Position numbers and translations under genes: made by a program
Shown here: positions 27,937 to 37,669 of the stretch, piece after piece
Layout of the letters: each line of letters starts with the position of its first letter
Numbering within the stretch: the stretch's first letter is position 1
Assembly (NCBI RefSeq): GCF_016522065.1
Contig: NZ_JAEHFV010000002.1
Span: 248,001-312,000 of the forward strand
Direction: 5' to 3'
DNA length: 64,000 bases
Source: Flavobacterium agrisoli
Lineage (GTDB): Bacteria > Bacteroidota > Bacteroidia > Flavobacteriales > Flavobacteriaceae
Notes under the pieces: generated by a model
Database searches by the model: none
What the model was told of the DNA's origin: nothing
Seen by the model: only the letters and a program-made list of their open reading frames with translations

Positions 27937-27970
27937 TAATCCGGTTGTTTTCAATCGGATTATTTTTTTA
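27937..27970 (+). terminator. Terminator after bioB
   Basis: 11-base stem TAATCCGGTTG/CAATCGGATTA with one wobble, four-base loop and a T-run, overlapping the end of the convergent delta-60 gene. Confidence 0.8.
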
Positions 27971-30900
27971 ATTCAGTATCACTTTTTGTGTAACTACTTT
28001 ATTGGTTTCTAATTTCATTTTACTTAGCACAACTGCAGGAAGTTTGGTTTTAAAATTCCAATTGTATTCGTTTGTATAAATTTCTTTTTTACAAAACAAT
28101 AGTTTACCACTCAAATCATAAATAAAAACCTCCTTAATTGCTTCCTTTTCAGAAGAAAACCAGATTGATTTTTCTTTGCTATATACTACAATACTTTCCT
28201 TTTTTTCAATCTCATTTAAATTCAAATTAGACTGAAATCGCAATACAAATCGATCTGTAAAAGTTCCTTTACTGGTTTCAAAATTATAACTCCCCTTTTG
28301 AAGATTGTGTTCCCGATGCAATAGTTTATCTTCTAAAAAAACCGCATCTTGGTTCGAAAATCCTTCTAAATCATGAATAGTTATACTAAAAGCTCCTTCA
28401 ATTTCCGAAGTATAACCCAGTTCAATTTCGTCGGAAAGAGTAAAAGGATGCTGCCTCCCTTGAATGGTATATTTTTTTTCGTTGGCAATAGAGAAAAAAT
28501 TGATAAAGGTGTTACCGTTAAAACTTATCCCGTCATAATCATCGTCAAATTCGTTGGTAGCCCCAGGAACGTAACCTATCAAAAGTTGTTTAAAAGCACC
28601 TTGACTATTGGTTAAATCAAGCCATAACTTTACCGTATTATTTGTTGTTTTTGAAGTAATTTCCGTTCTTTTAAAAAACAAGTTATTCTGATTTTTAACT
28701 CGCATTTCATTCGAAAAAAATACGGTTCCGGGTGCTTTTGCCGAAACAAAAAAGCCTTGTCCCGAAGCAATTTTACCCGTTGGCACAACTCCCTTTGGCC
28801 CTGTAATAGTCGAGCCTGTTCTGTTGTAGAGAGCATAATCGGCAGCATTATAAACCTTAACATTTTGCTTGAGTTGTAATGGCGTATCGTGAGTCCATAA
28901 ATAAATTGTACCAAATAAAAACGGATTTTTATCGAGAAATTCATTGGCACTGATAGCCGAAGGATACGGATTCCCAACCAAATGAAATCGATTGGCAACT
29001 GTAGTTTCTCCGAGAATAATTCCGTTATTCGGAATTCCTTCAAACTTTACCGGTTGTTCATAGGTTAGCGAATTGGCTTCAAAAGCTTTTTCGCCATTTG
29101 TATAATTTCCGGGTCTTGGAACGGTACAAATATATCCTTTACCAGGCTTCATAATTCCTGTCCAAAAAATCCAACCGTTATTCCAATAGTAATAATTGGT
29201 AGGATATGTATTTGGTGAAAGCGCTTTAAAATTTTGATTAGCAACTGGAGAAGACCAATACGTATAATCGAAATTTTTCATCGGTGTCGATTTTTTTTCG
29301 GCTATAATTTTACCCGAATTAACCACTTCATTATCGTCTTGGTACAAACTAGCTTTGTTTTGCAAAATTAAAGTTCCCAAACCTGATAAATCAAAATCCA
29401 GCGACAGTGTTTTTTCTTCGGCTATGGTAATTTTTTTTCCTTCAGCAATTTTACAAGAGCAAGCGTTGAGATTTTGCGATATTTGAAAATCTTGATTAAA
29501 AGTTAATTCCATGCCATCCGTAGCTGTTTGGTTGGACCAATTTCCATTATATTCAGAACTGTTTATACACAATCGCAATCGTGCAATTCGATGTTTGGCT
29601 TTTCCGGAAACCGAATTAAAATTACCGCCAATCATAAGTTTATTATCTGCTGTAAAGGCCATTGTGTACAAAGTTCCATTCAAATTTGCCGAAAACGATT
29701 CATCTATCTTTCCATCGCTTTTTAGACGTAGTAACCGAGAAACTTCTTTACTACTGTAAGTTCCGGTAAAAGTACCTCCTACTACTATTTTCCCATCTTT
29801 TTGAAGTATTATTGAACGTAAATCACCTTTACTAAAACCAGCACCAATACTAAAGGATGCATCCAGCGAACCATCGGAATTCAAACGGGCTATTTTTTTT
29901 TGGTTAAAACCCATATATGTTGTAAAAGAACCGCCCACAATTATTTTGCCATCGGGTTGTAAAGCAGCAGCATAAATATTATTACCAAAACCAGTCCCCA
30001 CATTAAAGGAAGTATCGGTTGAACCGTTTTCGTTTAAGCGCACCATTCTAGAACTCGTAGCGTCGTTAAAGGTTCCAAATCTGCCCACAACAATTATTTT
30101 ACCATCAGGTTGTATCAGGATTTCTTCAATAATTTTATCTGTGCCTAAACAATTAAATGAAGTATCCCTGCTTCCATCGCTATTTAACCGAATTATGTGA
30201 TTAGCTGCTTCATTATTAAAAGAAGTAAAATTACCGCCAATTATAAATTTACCGTCACTTTGTCGGGCGATGCAATAAACGTGATTATTAAAACCTGTCC
30301 CAAAATGTATCGAATTATCAAGAGTTCCATCTGCGTTAATGGCTACTATTCTTCCGACATTGACTCCGTTATACGTTTTAAAAGCCCCTCCCACTAGTAT
30401 TTTTTCATCCGGCAATTGCAACATAGCGCGAACCACATTATCTACACCTGAAGTTTTTGCATTGAAATTTGAATCCATTGTACCATCTTCCTCTAAACAA
30501 ACCAAAGAAGTAGTCGAAGTGCCATTAAATTTCTTAAAACTCCCTCCTACCAAAACCTTTTTATCAGGTAAAGGAAGAACTCTGTAAACGGGCAAATTAA
30601 AACCTACATTCGGCGTTAAATAACCATCTTCAAGTGCGCCAAATTCGTTTATTTTGGTGACCCTGCCTTGGTTTAAACCGTCATAAGTTGTAAAATTACC
30701 TCCTAAATACCAAAACCCATTTTGATCATGTGCAATATCACTAAGAGCAGCGCTAGGCCCATCGGCAATGTCAAATTCTGATTTTATTTTACCATTGTCT
30801 TGAAGCATCAGCAATCTATTTACTTTGATGCCATCATAATTGCCGTTAAAACTACCGCCAACCAGAATATTACCATTTCCATCCAAAGCTATTTTATAAA

Positions 30901-31804
30901 CAATTCCTTTATCAAAACCCGATCCTGATGCAAAACTGTTATCAATAGTTCCATCGATATTTAATCGGATTATCTTATTTGCAGCAATATTGTTATATGT
31001 CGTAAAATTACCGCCTACCAAGATTTTCCCATCGGGCTGTATCACTAAATCTTCAACTTCCTCATTAAAACCTGTTCCTATAGTAAAACTGTTATCAATG
31101 GTTCCATCAGAATGTAATCGAACCAATTTACTCTTGCTTTCCCCTGAAAAAGTATCAAAATTGCCGCCTAATAAAATTTTATTATCTGGCTGAATTGCTA
31201 TTGCTTTAGTTAGAAGAGATGCGCCCTTCCCTATCAAAAAAGAGGTATCCAAAGTTCCATCGGGCAGTAATCGGGCAACTCTGTTAATCGAGGTTGTGTT
31301 AATTTTATCGAAACTTCCTACAATAATAATTTTTCCCTCGTTATCTTCAGCTAGAGAATAGATAATTCCTTTAACAATGTCACCTAATTTAGTTGAAAAC
31401 GATTCATCTAAATTTCCGTTGGCATCAATTTTAACCAATTTCGAAACCGTTTTCCCATTGTAAGTCGTGAAATTGCCTCCAATTAGGGTATGTCCATTCG
31501 ATAAAGGCAACATACAATAAACATTTTCATTAAAACCAGAACCCGATAAAAAAGAGGCATCAATTTGACCTTCGCTATCCAAACGACAAATTTTAGCGGC
31601 TGGTGTACCATTAAAATTGTTGAAATTTCCTCCCACCAACAATTTGTTATCGGAATATAACGATATGGCGTTTACGGTTCCATCAAAACCATCTCCTAAA
31701 AGTCCGTCGTCTTTGGTGTTAAAACGAATATCTAACTTACCTTGTTGCGCATAGATTATACTCAACGAAAAAAGTAAAACGAATAAAAAGTAATTGTTTT
31801 TCAA
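27968..31804 (-). CDS. Large secreted delta-60-repeat protein with type IX-like sorting domain
   Basis: 1278 residues. Signal peptide (FLFVLLFSLSIIYAQQ), then about 14 beta-propeller-like repeats of 50-55 residues over residues ~20-760, each with a core such as ILVGGNFTTYNG and a DGTLDxSF turn (delta-60 repeats). The next ~300 residues contain FDYTYWSSPV, seen in other large Flavobacterium exoproteins, and the last ~80 (VVYSKEKSIWFSSEKEAIKEVFIYDLSGKLL ... VILN) look like a T9SS type A signal. Probably displayed on or released from the surface. Substrate or adhesion target unknown. Confidence 0.88.
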   Translation of the reverse strand: MKNNYFLFVLLFSLSIIYAQQGKLDIRFNTKDDGLLGDGFDGTVNAISLYSDNKLLVGGNFNNFNGTPAAKICRLDSEGQIDASFLSGSGFNENVYCMLPLSNGHTLIGGNFTTYNGKTVSKLVKIDANGNLDESFSTKLGDIVKGIIYSLAEDNEGKIIIVGSFDKINTTSINRVARLLPDGTLDTSFLIGKGASLLTKAIAIQPDNKILLGGNFDTFSGESKSKLVRLHSDGTIDNSFTIGTGFNEEVEDLVIQPDGKILVGGNFTTYNNIAANKIIRLNIDGTIDNSFASGSGFDKGIVYKIALDGNGNILVGGSFNGNYDGIKVNRLLMLQDNGKIKSEFDIADGPSAALSDIAHDQNGFWYLGGNFTTYDGLNQGRVTKINEFGALEDGYLTPNVGFNLPVYRVLPLPDKKVLVGGSFKKFNGTSTTSLVCLEEDGTMDSNFNAKTSGVDNVVRAMLQLPDEKILVGGAFKTYNGVNVGRIVAINADGTLDNSIHFGTGFNNHVYCIARQSDGKFIIGGNFTSFNNEAANHIIRLNSDGSRDTSFNCLGTDKIIEEILIQPDGKIIVVGRFGTFNDATSSRMVRLNENGSTDTSFNVGTGFGNNIYAAALQPDGKIIVGGSFTTYMGFNQKKIARLNSDGSLDASFSIGAGFSKGDLRSIILQKDGKIVVGGTFTGTYSSKEVSRLLRLKSDGKIDESFSANLNGTLYTMAFTADNKLMIGGNFNSVSGKAKHRIARLRLCINSSEYNGNWSNQTATDGMELTFNQDFQISQNLNACSCKIAEGKKITIAEEKTLSLDFDLSGLGTLILQNKASLYQDDNEVVNSGKIIAEKKSTPMKNFDYTYWSSPVANQNFKALSPNTYPTNYYYWNNGWIFWTGIMKPGKGYICTVPRPGNYTNGEKAFEANSLTYEQPVKFEGIPNNGIILGETTVANRFHLVGNPYPSAISANEFLDKNPFLFGTIYLWTHDTPLQLKQNVKVYNAADYALYNRTGSTITGPKGVVPTGKIASGQGFFVSAKAPGTVFFSNEMRVKNQNNLFFKRTEITSKTTNNTVKLWLDLTNSQGAFKQLLIGYVPGATNEFDDDYDGISFNGNTFINFFSIANEKKYTIQGRQHPFTLSDEIELGYTSEIEGAFSITIHDLEGFSNQDAVFLEDKLLHREHNLQKGSYNFETSKGTFTDRFVLRFQSNLNLNEIEKKESIVVYSKEKSIWFSSEKEAIKEVFIYDLSGKLLFCKKEIYTNEYNWNFKTKLPAVVLSKMKLETNKVVTQKVILN

Positions 31805-31991
31805 TAGCAGATGTTTAATTTAATTTCAAAAAAGACTAAAAAACTGACAATAAGCCAGTTAAAAATCGACTCAAAAATAAATGAGGACTACAATTATCAC
31901 AATACCGTGATTTAGTGATTTTTCTTACAAAAAAATATCGCTTTATACTTTTAAAAACAATGCTTACTTTTAAATTTTCAAACCTTTTAAA

Positions 31992-32471
31992 ATGAATATA
32001 CCTTACAGCATTAAAGAAGTACAACAAAAAATTGAGCATTTTTGTGCGTATCAAGATCGTTGTCACGACGAGGTAATTCAAAAATTAAGAACCTTTAAAC
32101 TTACAACTGAAGAAATTGATGATGTTATGGTAAAACTCATTGCCGACAATTTTTTGAATGAAACGCGCTTTGCTTGTAGCTTTGCCAGAGGAAAACACCG
32201 CATAAAACAATGGGGTAAAGTGCGAATTGTAAACGAATTGAAGTTGCGCCATATTTCCAGCTACAACATTACACAAGCTTTAAAAGAAATTACAGCCGAC
32301 GATTATGAAGCGACTTTTGAAGCTGTTTCGCTAAAAACTTGGGAGAGCATTCAAGAAAAAAACAAAATAAAAAAACGAAAAAAGTTTTGCGATGCTTTAC
32401 TGCGAAAAGGATACGAAAGCGACCTTATTTATGAAAAAGCACGCTTTTTGGAAAGTCAAGACGAAAAATAA
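31992..32471 (+). CDS. recX: Regulatory protein RecX
   Basis: 159 residues with three helical repeats typical of RecX (KIEHFCAYQDRCHDEVIQKLRTF, DDVMVKLIADNFLNETRFACSFARGKHRIKQWGKVRIVNELKLR, KKFCDALLRKGYESDLIYEKA). It modulates RecA filament growth. No recA is adjacent, unlike in many Proteobacteria. ATG start. Confidence 0.9.
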   Translation: MNIPYSIKEVQQKIEHFCAYQDRCHDEVIQKLRTFKLTTEEIDDVMVKLIADNFLNETRFACSFARGKHRIKQWGKVRIVNELKLRHISSYNITQALKEITADDYEATFEAVSLKTWESIQEKNKIKKRKKFCDALLRKGYESDLIYEKARFLESQDEK

Positions 32472-32492
32472 TTTTCAAAATTCAGTTTAAAG

Positions 32493-33650
32493 TTATGCTT
32501 TTGTCAATAAAACACTGACGGCATTTCCTCCAAAACCAACGGCATTTACTAAAATAGTTTGTATTGGTTTGGTTTGTATTTGTTCTAAAAAAGGAACACC
32601 TATAAACTCGTTATTCTGCAACATGAGTAAAGCGAATTCTAAACTCAACAAGCCCGAAGCACCAAAAGTATGGCCTATTTTCCATTTGTTAGAAGTCAAT
32701 AAAGGTAAAGAAGAACCAAATATTTTTTGAATGGCCTTGTACTCGGTTAAATCGCCTTTAATAGTTCCAGGAGCATGCATCACCACAACATCCACTGCTT
32801 CGATTGGTGTATTTTTAAGTGCCATTTTCATTGATTTTTGAAAACAAGTTGCCTCTGCAGAAATGGAAATGTTGTGCTCTAAAATTTCTGTTGCATAGCC
32901 CACCTCCTCAATATAAGCAATAGCATTTTCGGGAGTTCCCGATTCTAAACAACAAACTGCAGCACCTTCTCCCAATATCATCGTATTTACGTTTTTATTT
33001 AAATCGAGTGCCTGATTTGGAAACTTCTCCTGCAAACTGGCTCGTGAATAAATTTTCAAAGCACGCATTTGGGCAATAGTAAAATCGGTAAGAGGTGCTT
33101 CACTTCCCCCAACCAAAAATCGATTTGCCATCCTGGATCGCAACCACGCCACACCATTTAATAAAGCATGTAAAGCAGTTGAACAGGTAATAGAATGTGA
33201 AATTTCCGGCCCATTGGTTTGTAAATCGTGTGCTATCCACGAAGAAATATTACCTAAAGTGGTGGTTGGCGAGGCTAATGTTTGCGCTTTTCCGCTTTCT
33301 AAATAACTTTTAAAATATTTTTCGAATAAAAAAGTTGCCCCTCTTGAAGATCCAATATTAATTCCGAAATCATGGCCTGAATGCCATCCTGCTTTTTTTA
33401 CCGCCAACCGAGACACATACAACGCATACAAAACCGACGGGTCTACCTCTTTATAATTCGAATCACTCTGTCTGATTTCTTCAATTAAATTAACGGAATT
33501 TTCATCTAAAGATCCCACAATAGTTGGACTTCCATCTAAAAATTGTTCCGAAAAACAAGGCTCTTCTTTTTTATAATTTTCCCAAATTTGAGAAGCCGAA
33601 TTTCCTAATGGAGAAATAGAAGCAAAGGAAGTAATAGCAATTTTAGACAC
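32493..33650 (-). CDS. Beta-ketoacyl-ACP synthase (FabF/KAS II-like) of the biotin cluster
   Basis: 385 residues from GTG 33650. A longer reading from TTG 33671 is unlikely because that TTG is the end of a TAACTTTG promoter box (33669-33676). Condensing-enzyme triad: Cys in SITCSTALHAL, His in MHAPGTIKGD, His in KWKIGHTFGASG; the C-terminal VNAVGFGGNAVSVLL is also present. It is shorter and more divergent than housekeeping FabF. Position 24 bases behind bioA suggests a role in building the pimeloyl chain for BioF, which is inference. Confidence 0.85.
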   Translation of the reverse strand: MSKIAITSFASISPLGNSASQIWENYKKEEPCFSEQFLDGSPTIVGSLDENSVNLIEEIRQSDSNYKEVDPSVLYALYVSRLAVKKAGWHSGHDFGINIGSSRGATFLFEKYFKSYLESGKAQTLASPTTTLGNISSWIAHDLQTNGPEISHSITCSTALHALLNGVAWLRSRMANRFLVGGSEAPLTDFTIAQMRALKIYSRASLQEKFPNQALDLNKNVNTMILGEGAAVCCLESGTPENAIAYIEEVGYATEILEHNISISAEATCFQKSMKMALKNTPIEAVDVVVMHAPGTIKGDLTEYKAIQKIFGSSLPLLTSNKWKIGHTFGASGLLSLEFALLMLQNNEFIGVPFLEQIQTKPIQTILVNAVGFGGNAVSVLLTKA

Positions 33651-33694
33651 GTTTTGGTTATTTTTTGGCAAAGTTAATCAAGTAAAATGAAAAG

Positions 33695-34966
33695 CTAAAC
33701 CATTTCGATGGCTTCTTCTATAATAGTATAAACTTCTTGTAATTGTTCGTTAGTGATGATATAAGGGGGCAAAATGTACACAATATTACCAACCGGACGC
33801 AAAATCACGCCTTTTTCAATAAAAAAATCATACAATTTGGTACGCATTGATCCGTAGTAACTTTCGGCAGAATTGGACTGAATTTCTAAAGCAAAAATAA
33901 CACCCAATACTCGAGTCGTTTTTACTTTTGGATGTTGTTTTACCTTTTGCTGAAATTGTAAATGCATTTGATTTACACGTTCGATATTCGCTTGCATTTC
34001 GGGTTTTTGCAACAATTCTATACTCGCCAATGCGGCTGCGCAACCTGTAGGATTAGCAGTAAAAGTATGCCCATGAAACAAGGCTTTGTTAATATCATCG
34101 CTATAAAAAGCATCAAATAAAGTTTGCGTAAATGTCGTGATAGCCATCGGAATGGTTCCTCCCGTTAATGCTTTGGATAAACACATCATATCTGGTTGGG
34201 CCTTTACATAATCCATGGCAAAGTTTTTTCCGGTTTTACCAAATCCAGTCATCACTTCATCAGCAATAGTCAACACTCCATTTTTGTGGCAAATCTCGAT
34301 TAAAGTCGACAATGCATCAGGAGCATACATTACCATTCCGGCCGCTCCTTGCACTAAAGGTTCAAAAATAAAACCCGCACAAATATTATTCTCAATAACA
34401 TTTTTCAATGCATTAAAACTTTCTAGCTCTTTTCCTTTTATAGGAACCGGAATACGCACCACGTCGATAAACATGCCTTGAAAAGCTTGTGTATAAAAGG
34501 AAATTCCGCTTGCTGCCATAGCCGCAAAAGTGTCTCCGTGAAAAGCATCTTCAAAGGCAATAATGGTCGTTCGTTTTTCGCCCTTATTAAAAAAATATTG
34601 CAGAGCCACTTTTATAGCCACTTCAACAGCCGTAGAACCATTGTCCGAAAAAAAGATTTTTTGTTGGTTATTGGGCAAAATTTCTATCAACTTTTCCGCC
34701 ACTTCAATAGCAGGCTCATGTGTGAATCCGCCAAATAAAACATGTTCTAAAGTGGTTAATTGCTTGTAAATGGCATCGGCAATAAAACGATTGGAATGCC
34801 CAAACGGATTAACCCACCAAGAAGCAATGGCATCTATATAAGGTTTGTTATTTTCATCCCATAACATAGCGCCTTCTCCACGAATAATGGTAATGGGCGG
34901 TTGTGCCGTTTTATGCTGTGTGTACGGATGCCAAAGGTATTGGCGGTCTTTTTCTGTTGAAGTCAT
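33695..34966 (-). CDS. bioA: Adenosylmethionine-8-amino-7-oxononanoate aminotransferase
   Basis: 423 residues, PLP class III aminotransferase. BioA signatures: LWHPYTQH near the N-terminus, IASWWVNPFGH, EDAFHGDTFAAM, GAAGMVMY, ADEVMTGFGKTGKNFA and the PLP-binding Lys in CLSKALTGGTIPMA. Converts KAPA to DAPA using SAM as amino donor. A TATCTTTG box (34971-34978) ends four bases before the ATG, so besides read-through from bioD it may have its own nearly leaderless transcript. Confidence 0.97.
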   Translation of the reverse strand: MTSTEKDRQYLWHPYTQHKTAQPPITIIRGEGAMLWDENNKPYIDAIASWWVNPFGHSNRFIADAIYKQLTTLEHVLFGGFTHEPAIEVAEKLIEILPNNQQKIFFSDNGSTAVEVAIKVALQYFFNKGEKRTTIIAFEDAFHGDTFAAMAASGISFYTQAFQGMFIDVVRIPVPIKGKELESFNALKNVIENNICAGFIFEPLVQGAAGMVMYAPDALSTLIEICHKNGVLTIADEVMTGFGKTGKNFAMDYVKAQPDMMCLSKALTGGTIPMAITTFTQTLFDAFYSDDINKALFHGHTFTANPTGCAAALASIELLQKPEMQANIERVNQMHLQFQQKVKQHPKVKTTRVLGVIFALEIQSNSAESYYGSMRTKLYDFFIEKGVILRPVGNIVYILPPYIITNEQLQEVYTIIEEAIEMV

Positions 34967-35012
34967 TTGGCAAAGATAAAAATCCTGTTACTTAGGTTTA
35001 TATTCTATTTTC

Positions 35013-35630
35013 TTATAAATTCAATAATGAATCTCTAAATAAATCAGCATATTCTTTTATTACATTTTGATCAAAATAAGGCTCTTCGTCAATCCGACCA
35101 ATGCATTTGATTTGGGTAGAATTTAAAATAAACGATTCGGTCGATTTATTTTCGTCGCCACTAAAAACAATTCCGGCCACATCCAAACCTCTGCTTTGAA
35201 GTGCTTTTACTGTCAAAATAGTATGATTGATACTTCCTAAATAATGCCGCGAAACCACAATCACTTTATAATCGGGCTGAATTAAATCAATAATAAATTC
35301 CGAATTATTAAGCGGCACAAACAAACCACCTGCTCCTTCAATTACCAAATGATTTTCGGTTTTGGGAGGTTGAATTTGATTTATATCGATTGCAACTCCA
35401 TCTATTTCGGCTGCTAAATGCGGACTAGCTGGCGTTTGTAAGGCATAACTATTTGGATGAAATATCGACTTGGTATTCGATATTCTGGATTTTACTTTTT
35501 GTGTATCGTCAAAATCCAAATCGCCCGACTGAATAGGTTTCCAATAATCTGCTTCGAGTGCTTCCACCAAAATGGCCGAAGTAATCGTTTTTCCCACATC
35601 TGTAGAAATTCCAGTTATAAAAAGTTTCAT
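35013..35630 (-). CDS. bioD: Dethiobiotin synthetase
   Basis: 205 residues. P-loop ITGISTDVGKT, DYWKPIQSGD, EGAGGLFVPL and VVSRHYLGSINHTILT are the BioD motifs. Carboxylates DAPA to dethiobiotin with ATP. 46 bases upstream of bioA and 59 downstream of bioF. Confidence 0.96.
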   Translation of the reverse strand: MKLFITGISTDVGKTITSAILVEALEADYWKPIQSGDLDFDDTQKVKSRISNTKSIFHPNSYALQTPASPHLAAEIDGVAIDINQIQPPKTENHLVIEGAGGLFVPLNNSEFIIDLIQPDYKVIVVSRHYLGSINHTILTVKALQSRGLDVAGIVFSGDENKSTESFILNSTQIKCIGRIDEEPYFDQNVIKEYADLFRDSLLNL

Positions 35631-35689
35631 TTTTTTAGATTATTTAAAAATTCTTCAATACTATTTTTTCTTATCGATAGAAAACTAAA

Positions 35690-36832
35690 TTAGTAAATAC
35701 AACTTTGCAAAAGCATTAAAACGGTCTCGATTTCCGCTTTTGAATTGTAAGCGTGTAAACAAAATCGGAGTCTTTCTTGACCTTCGGGAACAGTTGGTGA
35801 TAAAATTGCTTTTACATCAAAACCGGCATTTTGCAATTGTTTCGCTACTGCTTTCACTTTCGAATTCCCAGGAATAATAGCGGATTGAATGGCCGATTTA
35901 CTGCGGACAACCAAAGGCTGCAAACCCAATATTTTTTTTTGCTGATTAAAATAAAGAATGTTTTCGCGCAATTGTTGAAGTGCCTCTTTTTCGGATTCCA
36001 ATTGCTGGTAAGCCATCAAAATGGTTGCAACAGCATGTGGTGACAATCCCGTGGTATAAATAAAACTTCGAGCAAAATTGACTAAAAAAGTACTCAATTC
36101 CGAACTTCCAAGCACGGCAGCTCCGTGACAACCCAAGCCTTTTCCAAAGGTCATAATTTGTGCAAACACGCGATTTTGCAACCCTAACATTTGCACCAAA
36201 CCATCACCCTTATTGCCAAAAACCCCCAAAGCATGCGCTTCATCTACTATTAAATAAGCTTGGTACTTTTCGCACAACAAAACCAATTCTTCTAAATTCG
36301 GCGAATCGCCATCCATAGAAAAAACACTTTCGGTAGCTACAAATATTGCGGTTTTTTGAACGGAAAACTTTAAAAACAAGCGTTCCAAATCTTCCAAATC
36401 ATTGTGCGAAAATTTATAGGATCTGGCTTTAGAAAGCGAAATGCCATCACGGATTGAGGCATGTACCAATTCGTCAAACAAAATGATTTCATTTCGTTGT
36501 GGCACTGCGCTAAAAAAACCCACGTTGGCGTCGTAACCCGAATTAAATAACAAAGCCGATTCTACTTGATGAAATTCAGCTATTTTTTGCTCGGTTAACT
36601 CGTATAAAAAATGATTTCCCGAAAGCAATCTTGAACCTGTTGCTCCGTTTTGTTTGCAATTCGATTGTTTTAAAAACTCGTGTGTATTATCAAAAATAGT
36701 TTCGTTTTGAGAAAAACCAAGATAATCGTTTGAAGCAAAATCAATTCCAGAATTTACTTTTGGCAACGACCGCAAGGCTTGGGATTCTTGACGTTGTAAC
36801 AATTTTTGATTCAGATTTTCGGGAATTTTCAT
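35690..36832 (-). CDS. bioF: 8-amino-7-oxononanoate synthase (BioF)
   Basis: 380 residues, alpha-oxoamine synthase. IDFASNDYLGFSQ, GSRLLSGNH, FNSGYDANVGFF, DELVHASIRDG, VDEAHALGVFG and the PLP Lys in MTFGKGLGCHGAAVLG are visible. 2-amino-3-ketobutyrate ligase is a close relative, but linkage to bioD and bioA supports BioF. First gene of the operon. The -7 box TACCTTTG (36838-36845) ends five bases before the ATG, predicting a leaderless or near-leaderless message. Confidence 0.95.
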   Translation of the reverse strand: MKIPENLNQKLLQRQESQALRSLPKVNSGIDFASNDYLGFSQNETIFDNTHEFLKQSNCKQNGATGSRLLSGNHFLYELTEQKIAEFHQVESALLFNSGYDANVGFFSAVPQRNEIILFDELVHASIRDGISLSKARSYKFSHNDLEDLERLFLKFSVQKTAIFVATESVFSMDGDSPNLEELVLLCEKYQAYLIVDEAHALGVFGNKGDGLVQMLGLQNRVFAQIMTFGKGLGCHGAAVLGSSELSTFLVNFARSFIYTTGLSPHAVATILMAYQQLESEKEALQQLRENILYFNQQKKILGLQPLVVRSKSAIQSAIIPGNSKVKAVAKQLQNAGFDVKAILSPTVPEGQERLRFCLHAYNSKAEIETVLMLLQSCIY

Positions 36833-36837
36833 AAAGG

Positions 36838-36866
36838 CAAAGGTACATTAAAAGTAAAATAGCCAA
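36838..36866 (-). promoter_or_regulatory. bioF operon promoter TTG-N18-TACCTTTG
   Basis: On the minus strand TTG at 36866-36864 and TACCTTTG at 36845-36838, 18 bases apart. The box ends only five bases before the start codon. Confidence 0.55.
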
Positions 36867-36870
36867 AACA

Positions 36871-36906
36871 AAAAACCCGATACCTTTTTAATTGTATCGG
36901 GTTTTT
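36871..36906 (-). terminator. Terminator after the superoxide dismutase gene
   Basis: 13-base perfect stem AAAAACCCGATAC/GTATCGGGTTTTT between sod and bioF, 19 bases after the sod stop. Confidence 0.85.
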
Positions 36907-36924
36907 AGGAATAAAATCGTATTC

Positions 36925-37533
36925 TTATTTTTCAGAAGCAAATCTTCTTGCCACTTCTGTCCAATTAATTACGTTAAAGAAAGCCTCGATATAATCGGGT
37001 CTTCTGTTTTGGTAATTTAAGTAGTAAGCGTGTTCCCAAACATCCATTCCTAAGATTGGAGTTCCACCACAACCTACTTCTGGCATTAATGGATTATCTT
37101 GGTTTGGTGTTCCACAAACGTCTAATTTTCCGCCTTCCTTAACACATAACCAAGCCCATCCTGAACCAAATTGTGTTGCACCCGCTTTAGCGAATTTAGC
37201 TTTAAACTCTTCAAAACTTCCAAAAGAAGCATCAATAGCAGCAGCTAATTCACCTGTTGGCAAACCACCACCGTTTGGTGCCATAACTGTCCAAAACAAA
37301 TTGTGATTGTAAAATCCGCCACCGTTGTTACGAACAGCAGCATTTGATTTGTCTAAGTTGATTAAAATGTTCTCGATTGTTTTACCTTCTAAATCTGTTC
37401 CTGCAATAGCAGCATTTAAGTTGGTTGTATACGCATTATGATGTTTACTATGGTGGATTTCCATTGTTCTTGCATCAATATGTGGTTCTAATGCATCATA
37501 TGCATAAGGTAATTGTGGTAATTCAAAAGCCAT
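36925..37533 (-). CDS. sod: Superoxide dismutase, Fe/Mn type
   Basis: 202 residues, cytoplasmic. Metal ligands appear in [24 protein letters not shown] and [16 protein letters not shown]. Fe versus Mn preference cannot be told safely. No signal peptide. A TAAATTTG box lies at 37572-37579, 38 bases before the ATG; monocistronic with a strong terminator. Confidence 0.96.
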   Translation of the reverse strand: MAFELPQLPYAYDALEPHIDARTMEIHHSKHHNAYTTNLNAAIAGTDLEGKTIENILINLDKSNAAVRNNGGGFYNHNLFWTVMAPNGGGLPTGELAAAIDASFGSFEEFKAKFAKAGATQFGSGWAWLCVKEGGKLDVCGTPNQDNPLMPEVGCGGTPILGMDVWEHAYYLNYQNRRPDYIEAFFNVINWTEVARRFASEK

Positions 37534-37669
37534 GATATAGTTTTTATTTGATTTATAAATTAATTAACTCCCAAATTTAAGTATTTATGTTCGGAATTTA
37601 AAATAGTATTTTGTTATAATAAGATTAAATCTTACTAACTTATTCTAAATAATGTTACAAATTGCCGGT

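Noticed and set aside
27968..31804. DNA repeats in the delta-60 gene as a mobile or recombining element
   Set aside because: Repeats are protein-level domains with well-diverged DNA, normal for the family.
31896..31911. ATCAC-N6-GTGAT inverted repeat between the delta-60 gene and recX
   Set aside because: Only five-base arms in AT-rich DNA; likely chance without a comparison set.
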